Shown here piece by piece: positions 26,521-34,557 of a stretch of DNA of 64,000 nucleotides. A model generated the notes under the pieces. That model saw only the letters and a list, made by a program, of their open reading frames with translations. It did no database searches and was not told the DNA's origin. Source of the DNA: SZUA-430 sp964561925 (GTDB taxonomy: Bacteria > Pseudomonadota > Alphaproteobacteria > Micropepsales > Micropepsaceae); NCBI GenBank assembly GCA_964561925.1, contig CAZLRW010000007.1, forward strand, positions 15,726 to 79,725, read 5' to 3'. Every line of letters begins with the position of its first letter. Position 1 is the stretch's first letter. The position numbers and the translations under genes were made by a program.

Positions 26521-26859
26521 ATGCACTCACCGGACTGGGTAATATGGATTGTAGCAACAAGTTTACTGATATTTTTTCTATTGCGAAGGTGGAAGAAATA
26601 TGTCGGACTGACATCAGCAATGCAAATTGCCATGGGATCAGTTTTTATAGCTTATACGTTGACATATTACGGAGGAGAATTTTACAACTTAATTACATTC
26701 ATTGAGCGATGCCCGTTTTCAGAGTTAGTCGGCTGCTTAGGAAATTTAACTCCTCGGTCCGTAACGACCGTAATGCTAGTGACAGTCACGCTTGCGGTCG
26801 CCGTTGACACGCTTATTGCGGCGTACTCGCTGTTGAAGTTTTTGCGCCGAGCAAGCTAA
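26521..26859 (+). CDS. Small AT-rich membrane protein of unknown function
   Basis: 112 residues with three hydrophobic segments (about 5-22, 34-50 and 85-106). An AAAAGG ribosome-binding site lies at proper spacing. Base composition is strikingly AT-rich relative to everything around it, with codons such as ATA, TTA and ATT that are rare elsewhere in the window, so it was probably acquired recently. It lies just outside the left copy of the duplicated PAS_5 fragment. No homologue recognised. Confidence 0.6.
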   Translation: MHSPDWVIWIVATSLLIFFLLRRWKKYVGLTSAMQIAMGSVFIAYTLTYYGGEFYNLITFIERCPFSELVGCLGNLTPRSVTTVMLVTVTLAVAVDTLIAAYSLLKFLRRAS

Positions 26860-26970
26860 GCGGATATCCGGTGAGTACGAGAAACAGAGCCAGAACGCGC
26901 AGGCAGGATGAACTATCTGAACTTTGCGCGCAATCTTTGTCGACTTTCGTCTCCATGTACGGCCGTTGAC

Positions 26971-27277
26971 CTACCCCGCCTCCACAAAATCCAAAATCTC
27001 GTGCGCCGCCGTCGCCGCGAGCACCGTGTCCACCCGCGCGCCGTCTTCTGAAAGCGGCAGCCAGAGCGTGTCGAGTTGCGTGTGCCATGCGCCGATGAGG
27101 GCGGACGCCTCCACGCTCGTCAGCACCGGCGCGCCGCTGTGGGCGACTTCCGCCAAGACGGCGGCGGCGCGGTCGATCTTCGGGTCGGCATCGCCCGGGC
27201 CGCCCGTCGCGCCGGTCAGGTCGCCGCCCGCAAGCCGCACCATCTCGCTGCCCAGCAAGCGCACGCGGAACCCGTCG
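26971..27277 (-). pseudogene. Truncated copy of PAS_5 gene 3' half
   Basis: 307 bp match 27951-28257 at a constant offset of 980 bp, with 14 substitutions and no gaps counted by eye (about 95% identity). The reading frame remains open and encodes the last ~100 residues of the PAS_5 protein from RLLGSEMVRLAGG to ILDFVEAG, but there is no 5' part, start signal or N-terminal region. It is a displaced or duplicated 3' fragment, in direct orientation with the intact gene. Confidence 0.85.
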
Positions 27278-27396
27278 CTTCAAAACCAAGTGCTGACAGG
27301 CGTTGTGTACGAGTCTAGCGTACCTCGCACGCCGATCTCAGCAGGCTTTACCGCAACAAGACTGGTGCGCTTATACATTTGATCTTGGACTGAAAC

Positions 27397-27843
27397 ATGG
27401 ATCATCATTTCGCGATGGACGTCGGTGACAAAACAGCGTTGGTTTTTGCCGTTGTTACCGGAATAGTTTCGGCAGCCGGCTTGGCGCGCGATGCCTGGGG
27501 CGTTGATTTGCATCCTGTCCTTGATGACACTCTGGAAATATACGACGGGTGGCTAGATCAGATTTGGGGAGACAGCATGTTTGACGCTGCTCCCTATTGG
27601 GAGCACGTTTCCAGTTTGTTGTGGCTGGTCTTCGCCTCCTATGCCTGGGTGGTCAGTCGCTCGCGCCCGTTGGCCCGGGCGGCTTTCGCCTGGATTTGCA
27701 GTTTCGCATTTGCCCTTCTTGGCGGCGTTTTGGCAGGTAGGGGGCCCCCGTTTCCGAACGTGATTTTGTGGTCGCTCGTTTCGATTGCCGGTTTTTTTGC
27801 GTTCCAGGCGCTTTACGAACTCGTCTTTCGCAGCCGAGAATGA
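27397..27843 (+). CDS. Small membrane protein of unknown function
   Basis: 148 residues with hydrophobic segments at about 11-27, 69-85, 92-110 and 118-140. No family recognised. No strong ribosome-binding site; an in-frame ATG at 27415 is an alternative start. It lies between the two direct copies of the PAS_5 fragment, and its composition is less GC-rich than the native genes. A foreign origin is inferred from composition and position. Confidence 0.5.
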   Translation: MDHHFAMDVGDKTALVFAVVTGIVSAAGLARDAWGVDLHPVLDDTLEIYDGWLDQIWGDSMFDAAPYWEHVSSLLWLVFASYAWVVSRSRPLARAAFAWICSFAFALLGGVLAGRGPPFPNVILWSLVSIAGFFAFQALYELVFRSRE

Positions 27844-27950
27844 ACAAATTGGGCTGAAGAAGCCAGGGAATACGGGGACACGACACGAATTGCGCTGCAC
27901 CTAAGAACCGCGAGGCGAACCAAACTCGCAAATACCCAAAGACAGCTGCC

Positions 27951-28257
27951 CTACCCAACCTCCACAAAATCCAAAATCTCGTGCGCCGCCGTCGCCGCGA
28001 GTACCGTGTCCACCCGCACGCCGTCTTCTGAGAGCGGCAGCCAGAGCGTGTCGAGTTGCGTGTGCCATGCGCCGGCGAGGGCGGACGCCTCCACGCTCGT
28101 CAGCACCGGCGCGCCGCCGTGCGCGACTTCCGCCAGAACGGCGGCGGCGCGGTCGATCTTCGGGTCGGCATCGCCCGGGCCGCCCGTCGCGCCGGTCAGG
28201 TCGCCGCCCGCAAGCCGCACCATCTCGCTGCCCAACAGTCGCACGCGGAACCCGTCG
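27951..28257. repeat. Right copy of 307-bp direct repeat
   Basis: Partner of 26971-27277. The block ends at the gene's stop codon on one side and at CCCGTCG on the other. The two copies bracket 673 bp that carry the small membrane gene at 27397-27843. Confidence 0.88.
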
Positions 28258-28439
28258 TTCTCCCACACATCGTACATGTGCAGCCACGGCAGGAAAGGTT
28301 TCAACGCGATCGGATCGATGTCGCGGCGGGCGGGAAAGCGGCGCCCCGCGCGCAGCCGGTTCCAATACGCAAGGCACTGGACGTGCACCTCGTCGCGCGC
28401 AGTTTCGGGCGGCAGGTATCTGATCGGGCTTGGCGGCAC
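27951..28439 (-). CDS. PAS_5 family protein
   Basis: 162 residues from a GTG at 28439 with GGAGA upstream. The N-terminal DEVHVQCLAYWNRLRAGRRFP and central DIDPIALKPFLPWLHMYDVW followed by RVRLLGSEMVRL are characteristic of the PAS_5 group, common in alphaproteobacteria and usually of unknown function, probably a small-molecule-sensing fold. The last ~100 residues are duplicated at 26971-27277. It lies downstream of the XRE/PAS-like regulator pair on the same strand, with a 134-bp gap. Confidence 0.75.
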   Translation of the reverse strand: MPPSPIRYLPPETARDEVHVQCLAYWNRLRAGRRFPARRDIDPIALKPFLPWLHMYDVWENDGFRVRLLGSEMVRLAGGDLTGATGGPGDADPKIDRAAAVLAEVAHGGAPVLTSVEASALAGAWHTQLDTLWLPLSEDGVRVDTVLAATAAHEILDFVEVG

Positions 28440-28573
28440 GGCACATCTCCGGCGTTCGAGACTTTCGTCACGCGCCTGTCTACGCGGCGCGCGCACGACC
28501 GGATTAGCCGAAGGAGTTGAACGAATTCTAACACTGCCGGGCGAACGTCCGCGTATACGCGCGTGACCCGCGA

Positions 28574-29272
28574 TTACTCGAAATCATCCGCGCCGGCGCG
28601 CACGATCTCGCGCCAGTGCACGTGAATGCCGGGACGCGTCAGCAACGGCGCGACGTCGTTGCGGTCGTGCAGGATGCAGTGCGCGACGATGCCCGCGTCC
28701 GCGGTTTCCACCGGCCAGAACTCGCGCACGCCCGTGCGCACCAGCGTGCCGATATTCATCTCCGCGCAAAAGCGCACGCAGCGGATCTTGCCGTCGAAGA
28801 ACCCGATCGTGACAAGGTCGTCGATCCCGTTGCCGTGCGTTTCGATCAACGTGCAGTCGAGCGAGGGCAGGATCGAATTGTATTTGCGCCCGATGAACAG
28901 CGACGGGTCGAGCACGCCCTGCGTCGTGCGCTTCGCCGGCCCCGGCGCCGCGCCGTTGACGGCCAGGATCGTGAGCGTCCGGTCGACCAGAAGTTCATAG
29001 CCCGAACTCGCCGCCACGCGCCGCTTCCACGCGGCGAGCGAGCCGTGCGCCATCCGCAGCGCCAACGCCTCGACCGCCGCCGCAACCGCGCGCGCCGGCG
29101 CCGCATGCCCCGAGGCGTAGAGTTCGACCGCGGCCGCGGGTTCGCCGAGCAGATCGGCGACCTGCGCGAGATCGAGCTCGTGCACGGAGGTCAGCCGCGC
29201 GAGCTGCGCGCGCACCTGCGCCACCTCCCGCGACGAGAGCGGTGCAGACAGTTGATCCGGCGACGTCGTCAT
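28574..29272 (-). CDS. PAS-like sensor protein, partner of XRE regulator
   Basis: 232 residues. The N-terminal ~85 residues are helical and look like a degenerate helix-turn-helix (LDLAQVADLLGEPAAAVELY resembles a DNA-binding unit); residues about 95-220 resemble a PAS-type domain starting SGYELLVDRTLTILAVN. Its ATG overlaps the stop of the XRE gene (ATGA at 29269-29272), so translation is coupled. The layout parallels the upstream XRE/PAS protein, suggesting that the two are diverged paralogues that may heterodimerise. Function is inference. Confidence 0.6.
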   Translation of the reverse strand: MTTSPDQLSAPLSSREVAQVRAQLARLTSVHELDLAQVADLLGEPAAAVELYASGHAAPARAVAAAVEALALRMAHGSLAAWKRRVAASSGYELLVDRTLTILAVNGAAPGPAKRTTQGVLDPSLFIGRKYNSILPSLDCTLIETHGNGIDDLVTIGFFDGKIRCVRFCAEMNIGTLVRTGVREFWPVETADAGIVAHCILHDRNDVAPLLTRPGIHVHWREIVRAGADDFE

Positions 29273-29907
29273 AGCGCGACCGCTCTTCCCCCGATGTCGA
29301 CGATCGACCCGTCGAGCAGCACGGCGTGAATGCCGAGCACGGTGGTGCCGACCGGGCCGCTATAGGCCTGCGGCGTCGCGGTGTCGTAGGCGGCGATGTG
29401 GGCGTAGAGCTTTTCGTCGCTCGTCAGCACGAGCCAGATGTCGGCGTCGCGGCGCAGCCGGGCCGAGGGCAGGCGCACGTCGGACGAAACCTTCAGCGCG
29501 CGGAAGTTTCCGTCGAAGATCGGCAGCTGCTCGAGCTGCGGCCCGACCTCGCGCATGGCGACGAGTTCGCTGATCCGCCGGCCGATCACCTGCGCCCGCG
29601 TCAGGCCCGAAAACTTCAGTGCTGACTCGCTGATCGCCACGACCCGCCACTCGGTGTCGAACAAGGTTTCGGTACCGAAGGTTTCGTTGACGCGCGCAAT
29701 CCACGCGTCGGAGTCCGAAATGGCGCCGAGCCCCAACGCCGCGCGCAGCGTCGCCTGCGCCTCCAGGTGCGGCGCCTGAACGCCCGCCTCCCAGCGCGAG
29801 ACGGTTTGTTGGGTGACGCCGAAACGCAGCGCAAACTCGCCCTGGGTCAACGTGTTACGTCTGCGGTACTGGGCGATCAGGCGCGGCCAGATGGTCGCGT
29901 TCTTCAT
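29269..29907 (-). CDS. XRE family regulator with PAS-like domain
   Basis: 212 residues. Residues 8-60 form an XRE/Cro helix-turn-helix (RRRNTLTQGEFALRFGVTQQ then TVSRWEAGVQAPHLEA). Residues about 75-200 resemble a PAS sensor (ETLFDTEWRVVAISESALKF, SGLTRAQVIGRRISELV). It is the first gene of a two-gene coupled operon and is preceded by an intrinsic terminator at 30012-30063 in the same direction, which could attenuate its expression. The site before the ATG is purine-rich (AAGAAAAAGAAG) rather than canonical. Confidence 0.75.
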   Translation of the reverse strand: MKNATIWPRLIAQYRRRNTLTQGEFALRFGVTQQTVSRWEAGVQAPHLEAQATLRAALGLGAISDSDAWIARVNETFGTETLFDTEWRVVAISESALKFSGLTRAQVIGRRISELVAMREVGPQLEQLPIFDGNFRALKVSSDVRLPSARLRRDADIWLVLTSDEKLYAHIAAYDTATPQAYSGPVGTTVLGIHAVLLDGSIVDIGGRAVAL

Positions 29908-30011
29908 CTTCTTTTTCTTGAACCCCTCGCGCGTCTTGGTTGAGACGGGGACGCAATGTCCGCGATGCGTGCGCCGCCGTCAACCGGTACCGAGAGTCGA
30001 CGTCGCACGCC

Positions 30012-30063
30012 AAAAAAAAGCGCCCGCCGCGCCCCGCGGGTGGTCGCGGGGGCAGGCGGGCGC
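30012..30063 (-). terminator. Intrinsic terminator upstream of XRE/PAS operon
   Basis: Read on the minus strand, GCGCCCGCC (30063-30055) pairs perfectly with GGCGGGCGC (30028-30020), followed by eight T residues (30019-30012). It lies 105 bp before the XRE start and points the same way. Nothing convincing is encoded on the minus strand just upstream, so it either ends a short non-coding transcript or works as a leader attenuator. Confidence 0.75.
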
Positions 30064-30349
30064 ACGGAAATTCACCCTGGCCTTCTTTCTTGACGTTATG
30101 GTCCTTCTTAAAGAGCGTCACAGGCGAACCTGCAACGGAAAATTCGCGTCATGCACAGGCGCGTCGCGCGCACCCACGCGGCGCGCGTGCACGCATGCAC
30201 GACCGCGCGCGCAAGTCTCACCGCCACGCGCATCCACGCGCTCGTGCGAACACGCCGCATCGCCCGTCCACGCGTTTGACGTGAGCGTGCACAGAAACGT
30301 GCGCACCGCGTGCGTGACGCCACGACTCCCGCCCGTCCAGACTCCGCGC
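30064..30349. other. Intergenic region rich in alternating purine-pyrimidine sequence
   Basis: About 290 bp between the terminator and the GT4 gene, dominated by CG/CA/TG steps. A 20-bp perfect purine-pyrimidine alternation occupies 30181-30200. Open frames crossing it are shadows. Promoters for the glycosyltransferase (plus) and for a minus-strand leader transcript would have to lie here. Confidence 0.5.
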
Positions 30350-31600
30350 ATGCACATACTGATTCTCGGCAACGACCCGAAGACGCTGGTTAACTTCCGC
30401 GGGCCGTTGATCGAAGCGATGCTGGCCGCGGGCCACCGGGTGACGGCCGCGGGCGCGGGCTTCGATGCCGCCTTCGACGCGTGGTTCCAAGCGCGCGGCG
30501 TGAGCTATTTCGACGTGCCGATCGAGCGCGCGGGCCTGAACCCGCTGTCGGATTGGCGGACGCTTCGTGCGTTCACGACGTTGATGAAGACCGTGCGGCC
30601 CGATCTTCTGTTCGCCTACATGATCAAGCCCGTGGTCTACGGCCTGATCGCGGCGCGGCTTGCGAACGTGCCGCGCCGCGCGGCGATGATCACCGGGCTC
30701 GGCTATGCGTTCACCGACGATCCGAACGAGGGCCTGGCCGCGCGCGCCAAGCGCCGGGCCGTGAACCTCGCCGCACGCGCGGCATACGGCGCGGCGCTGC
30801 GCTTTGCCGACACGGTCATCTTCCAGAACCCGGACGACCGCGACGCGTTTGCGCGCCTGGGACTGACGCGCGCGCATCAGCGCGTCGGTCTGGTGAACGG
30901 TTCGGGCGTCGACCTCGACCATTTCCGCCCCGCCCCGATGCCGGAGGGCCCGATCACGTTCCTGATGATTGCACGCCTGCTGCGCGACAAGGGCGTTTAC
31001 GAATACGTCGAGGCCGCGCGGCGCGTGAAGCGCGAGCACCCGGCCGCGCGCTTCGTGCTCGTCGGCCCCTTCGACCCGAACCCGACCGCGGTCAAACCGG
31101 CCGAGGTCGACGCCTGGGTGCGCGAAGGCGTGATCGAATACGCCGGCGCCGTCGACGACGTCCGCCCCTGGATCGCCGGCTGCCACGTCTTCGTGTTGCC
31201 GTCCTACCGCGAAGGCACGCCGCGCACGGTACTGGAAGCGATGGCGATGGGCCGGCCGGTGATCACGACGGATGTGCCTGGGTGCAGGGAAGTCGTTCGC
31301 GCGGCCATTAATGGGCTCTTCGTCAATTCGAGAAGTGTAGAGGAACTGGCGTCCGCCCAACTGCAGCTAGCGCGTAACGCCGAGCAACGACGTCAGATGT
31401 CAGCCGCGAGCGCCGTCATAGCGCGGAGACGCTTCGATGCGACTCTTGTGGCGCAGTCGACGTTGCGTGCTTTGTCTCCTCAAGCCATGCCTGAAACATC
31501 AGCAACGGCCACAACTTCGACTCCCAGTTCCGCCGCCCACTCACGTGCTGCTCCCAATGCGCGACCACGAGGTCTGCGTCGAAGAAGCCTGCAGCGCTAA
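30350..31600 (+). CDS. GT4 glycosyltransferase with run-on C-terminus
   Basis: 416 residues from ATG at 30350 (MHILILGNDPKTLVNFRGPL). GT-B fold: N-terminal acceptor domain to about 200, then donor-binding domain with LMIARLLRDKGVYEYVEAAR and VLPSYREGTPRTVLEAMAMG carrying the ExxxxxxxE motif. It resembles EpsD-like capsular transferases using UDP-sugars. The family-like part ends near STLRALS; the last ~40 residues (Thr/Ser/Ala/Arg-rich) are read from the antisense of asnB, giving a 185-bp convergent overlap. Composition becomes less GC-rich from about 31.3 kb. The 3' end therefore looks like a recombination scar. Confidence 0.82.
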   Translation: MHILILGNDPKTLVNFRGPLIEAMLAAGHRVTAAGAGFDAAFDAWFQARGVSYFDVPIERAGLNPLSDWRTLRAFTTLMKTVRPDLLFAYMIKPVVYGLIAARLANVPRRAAMITGLGYAFTDDPNEGLAARAKRRAVNLAARAAYGAALRFADTVIFQNPDDRDAFARLGLTRAHQRVGLVNGSGVDLDHFRPAPMPEGPITFLMIARLLRDKGVYEYVEAARRVKREHPAARFVLVGPFDPNPTAVKPAEVDAWVREGVIEYAGAVDDVRPWIAGCHVFVLPSYREGTPRTVLEAMAMGRPVITTDVPGCREVVRAAINGLFVNSRSVEELASAQLQLARNAEQRRQMSAASAVIARRRFDATLVAQSTLRALSPQAMPETSATATTSTPSSAAHSRAAPNARPRGLRRRSLQR

Positions 31601-33410
31601 TTTCGCTTCGCCCAAGCAGCGACTCCGCCCACTCGCGCAGGGGACCACGCAGCCATCGCCCGATCGGCACTCCAAATCCGGTCTTCGGCCTGTCCATCAG
31701 GGTCTGCGGTACAAAGCGATGAACGAACTGCTTCAGAATTCTCTTCCCCTCGCCGCCGCGAACCTTTTGCGACAGGGGCAGCCGCCAAGCAAACTCCGCC
31801 ACCCGTGGGTCAAGGAACGGAACCCGCCCTTCCAGACTAACGCCCATCGTCGCGCGATCGACCTTGGTGAGAATGTCGCCGGGCAAGTAGGTGACCAAGT
31901 CCAGGAACATCATTTGTTCGACGAAACTCAAACCGCTTGGCATCGAAGATGCGTCATCGAGCAACGTGGGTGGTAACTCCGCACCCGAGACAACGCGTTC
32001 CAACGGCTGCCAAGAGCTGACCAACTGGTGATACCCAGCGAGCTTCGACGGCGCAGACAACAACTCCGCGAACTTGAGCGCTTTGTCGCCCACCAGCATT
32101 CGGCCACGGCCAATCGTCAGGAAGTTGTAAAGTCCATCCCACCCCTTTGAGCCGACCGCTCGAATGGCGTTGGCCGTCAGCCGCCTCAGTGGGTATGGGG
32201 CAGCCGTCAAGCCAGGCATGATTTTTGATGCCAGGAAATAGCGATTGTAGCCACCAAACAGCTCATCACCGCCGTCACCGGAAAGAGCGACGGTTACGTG
32301 ACGCCGTGCGAGTTGCGAAACGAGAAAGGTCGGAATCTGAGAACTGTCGGCGAAAGGTTCGTCGTAGAGGCTTGGCAGGCTTGGGATGACCCGCATCGCC
32401 TCTGCCGGAGAAACGTACAATTCGGTGTGATCTGTTCCCAAGTGTCGGGCGATTTCACCAGCGAAGGGTGCTTCGTTGTACTTTGGTTCGCTGAATCCGA
32501 TCGTGAAGGTTCGCACACGACGCGAACTCTGCCGCTGCATGGTGGCAACGACCGCGGTGGAGTCATAGCCTCCCGACAGGAACGCACCCAGCGGCACGTC
32601 CGCTTCCATCCGCATGCCGACGGCGTCGGTGAATACACTTTCGAACTGATCAAGGGCCTCCGCCTCACTGATCGCCAGTTCGCTTGATCGCGCACGTTCG
32701 ACCATTTCTCGCGCTGACCAGTAGCGTTCTACCCTTGGCTCGACGGTTCGTTCGCCTCGCACGACAATGGTGGCGATGGTTCCGGGATCGAGTTTCCTTA
32801 CACCGGCGAAAATACTGTACGGCGAAGGAATGTAACCGTAACGCATCAGAAGGCTCAGGGCGCCACGATCAACGGTCGGCTCCCAACCTGGGTACTGCCT
32901 GAGCGCTTTGAGTTCGGACGCAAATGCGAATGTGCCGGCACTGCTTCCAAAGTACAGGGGCTTTTCGCCAAGACGATCGGACGCTAGGCGCAGAATTTGT
33001 GTTGTCCGATCCCAAAGCGCGAGGCCAAACATACCATTGGCCGCCTGAAGTGCTCTTTCGAGCCCCCAAGCGGAAATCGCCGCCAGCAACACCTCGGTGT
33101 CCGAATGCCCCTTCCACTTCGGCGCTCGCCGCTCGGCCTCCAACTGCGTTCGTAGCTTCTTGTGGTTGTAAATCTCGCCGTTGAAGACGATCACGAACCG
33201 TCCTGACTCCGATTGCATGGGCTGTGCGCCGGCTGGTGACAGGTCGACGACCGCGAGGCGACGCATCCCGAGACTGATGCCGTGGTTGCCGTCATGCCAA
33301 TAGCCGCCGCTATCAGGCCCGCGATGGCGAATGGCGTTGGTCATTGCGACGATAGCGGCATTCGCATCGACTCGATGGTGAGGTGAGAAGAAGCCCGCGA
33401 TCCCACACAT
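31416..33410 (-). CDS. asnB: Asparagine synthase-type amidotransferase
   Basis: 664 residues, glutamine-hydrolysing AsnB family. The N-terminal nucleophile Cys is exposed by the start MCGIAGFFSPHH at 33410, which fixes the start. The GATase domain (1-220) carries RLAVVDLSPAGAQPM and FNGEIYN; the ATP-pyrophosphatase domain shows LSGGYDSTAV and the later LSGDGGDELFGGYNR. In polysaccharide clusters such enzymes often amidate uronic acids rather than make asparagine. It ends the coupled minus-strand operon (1 bp after the GT4 stop), and its last ~20 residues overlap the convergent glycosyltransferase. Confidence 0.88.
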   Translation of the reverse strand: MCGIAGFFSPHHRVDANAAIVAMTNAIRHRGPDSGGYWHDGNHGISLGMRRLAVVDLSPAGAQPMQSESGRFVIVFNGEIYNHKKLRTQLEAERRAPKWKGHSDTEVLLAAISAWGLERALQAANGMFGLALWDRTTQILRLASDRLGEKPLYFGSSAGTFAFASELKALRQYPGWEPTVDRGALSLLMRYGYIPSPYSIFAGVRKLDPGTIATIVVRGERTVEPRVERYWSAREMVERARSSELAISEAEALDQFESVFTDAVGMRMEADVPLGAFLSGGYDSTAVVATMQRQSSRRVRTFTIGFSEPKYNEAPFAGEIARHLGTDHTELYVSPAEAMRVIPSLPSLYDEPFADSSQIPTFLVSQLARRHVTVALSGDGGDELFGGYNRYFLASKIMPGLTAAPYPLRRLTANAIRAVGSKGWDGLYNFLTIGRGRMLVGDKALKFAELLSAPSKLAGYHQLVSSWQPLERVVSGAELPPTLLDDASSMPSGLSFVEQMMFLDLVTYLPGDILTKVDRATMGVSLEGRVPFLDPRVAEFAWRLPLSQKVRGGEGKRILKQFVHRFVPQTLMDRPKTGFGVPIGRWLRGPLREWAESLLGRSEISAAGFFDADLVVAHWEQHVSGRRNWESKLWPLLMFQAWLEETKHATSTAPQESHRSVSAL

Positions 33411-33411
33411 T

Positions 33412-34557
33412 CTACGCTCTCCGCACGCTCTTGACCGCCGCGTGCCAGACGCCCTCAAACTGGAGCTTGCATTTCTCGACGGAAAATCGGCGCTCAATCG
33501 TTTGCCGCGCAGCTGCGCCCATTAGCCGCCTTTCCACGTCGCTCCTTCCGAGTAGAGAGCCTATCCCCTCAGCAAGTGCGCCCGAATTGCGTGGCGGTAC
33601 AACGACGCCGGTTCCCTCCACTATGGAAGCGCAATCCCCAACATCGGTTACAACACAAGGGACGCCACATGCCATTGCTTCTCCGACGACATTGGGAAAG
33701 CCTTCACCGTAGGCTGAGCTGAGCACAAAGACATCCAGCGCACTAAGCAGAGTGGAAACGCACTCCTGTTCGTCCAGTAGCTTGACGTTGCCGCCAAGCT
33801 TCGCGATCAACGTCTGCGCCTCTTCGTCTGCGTATTGTAACGAAGGGACGTTTCGACCTGCCAACACGAACCTGGTGCTTGGATACAGCTCCAAAACTTG
33901 AACCGCCGCCCGCAGAAAGGACCGCTGATCTTTCATGGGGTCGAGGCGCGTTACGAGGCCAACAAGTCTCTCGTCAGGACGAATACCAAGCGCCTCGCGC
34001 ACCGAGGCTCTGGTTGCATCGCTCGGACAGAACTTGCTCGTATCAAAGCCGTTGGGGATCACCCTCGAGCGATCGTCACGGTATCCCAGCGACTCATGCT
34101 GTTGTCGCGAACGATCCGAGTTGTAGACGATTGCGTATGGGATGTTTGAAAGCGCCGCGCACAGGCGCACCACGAGTCGGGTTAACGCTTTCTCCGAGCC
34201 TTGGGGGTCGATCGTGCATCGCACCGACCAAGCCAGCGCCCACCGGCGCCGTCCCAGCCAGGTCGCTACCAGTGCTGCGAGGTTAGCATGGTACATCCAA
34301 CCTTGTACGATATCCGGCCCAAAGCGTCTCATCGCTTGGCAAAGCCTGTAAGCTCCTGAGATGGACAATCGACCCGGACGCAGCCCGAGCGCCTCCACAT
34401 GCACTCCGAGTTCCTCGAAGCGCCTCCCCATTGTTCCGGTGGAGCCAAGAGAAAACACTCTATGCGTTGCCTCTGAAGTGCTGGCGCTCACGAGCTTCAA
34501 CAGCATCATTTCTGCGCCCCCGGTGTTGAGTCCCGTTATGACGTGCGCCACCCTCAC
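33412..34557 (-). CDS. GT4 glycosyltransferase
   Basis: 381 residues from a GTG at 34557 that overlaps the upstream stop (GTGA at 34554-34557); an in-frame ATG at 34611 would overlap the upstream gene by 58 bp. N-terminal VAHVITGLNTGGAEMMLLKL is the classic GT4 opening (GGAE). Donor-site region SSAYGEGFPNVVGEAMACGV contains the ExxxxxxxE-type pair. It should add a sugar to the lipid-linked repeat unit at the cytoplasmic membrane. Composition is that of the acquired cassette. Confidence 0.88.
   Translation of the reverse strand: MRVAHVITGLNTGGAEMMLLKLVSASTSEATHRVFSLGSTGTMGRRFEELGVHVEALGLRPGRLSISGAYRLCQAMRRFGPDIVQGWMYHANLAALVATWLGRRRWALAWSVRCTIDPQGSEKALTRLVVRLCAALSNIPYAIVYNSDRSRQQHESLGYRDDRSRVIPNGFDTSKFCPSDATRASVREALGIRPDERLVGLVTRLDPMKDQRSFLRAAVQVLELYPSTRFVLAGRNVPSLQYADEEAQTLIAKLGGNVKLLDEQECVSTLLSALDVFVLSSAYGEGFPNVVGEAMACGVPCVVTDVGDCASIVEGTGVVVPPRNSGALAEGIGSLLGRSDVERRLMGAAARQTIERRFSVEKCKLQFEGVWHAAVKSVRRA

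Noticed and set aside
26450..28450. Insertion sequence or integron
   Set aside because: No transposase, integrase, terminal inverted repeats or target-site duplication could be seen; only the long direct repeat is present.
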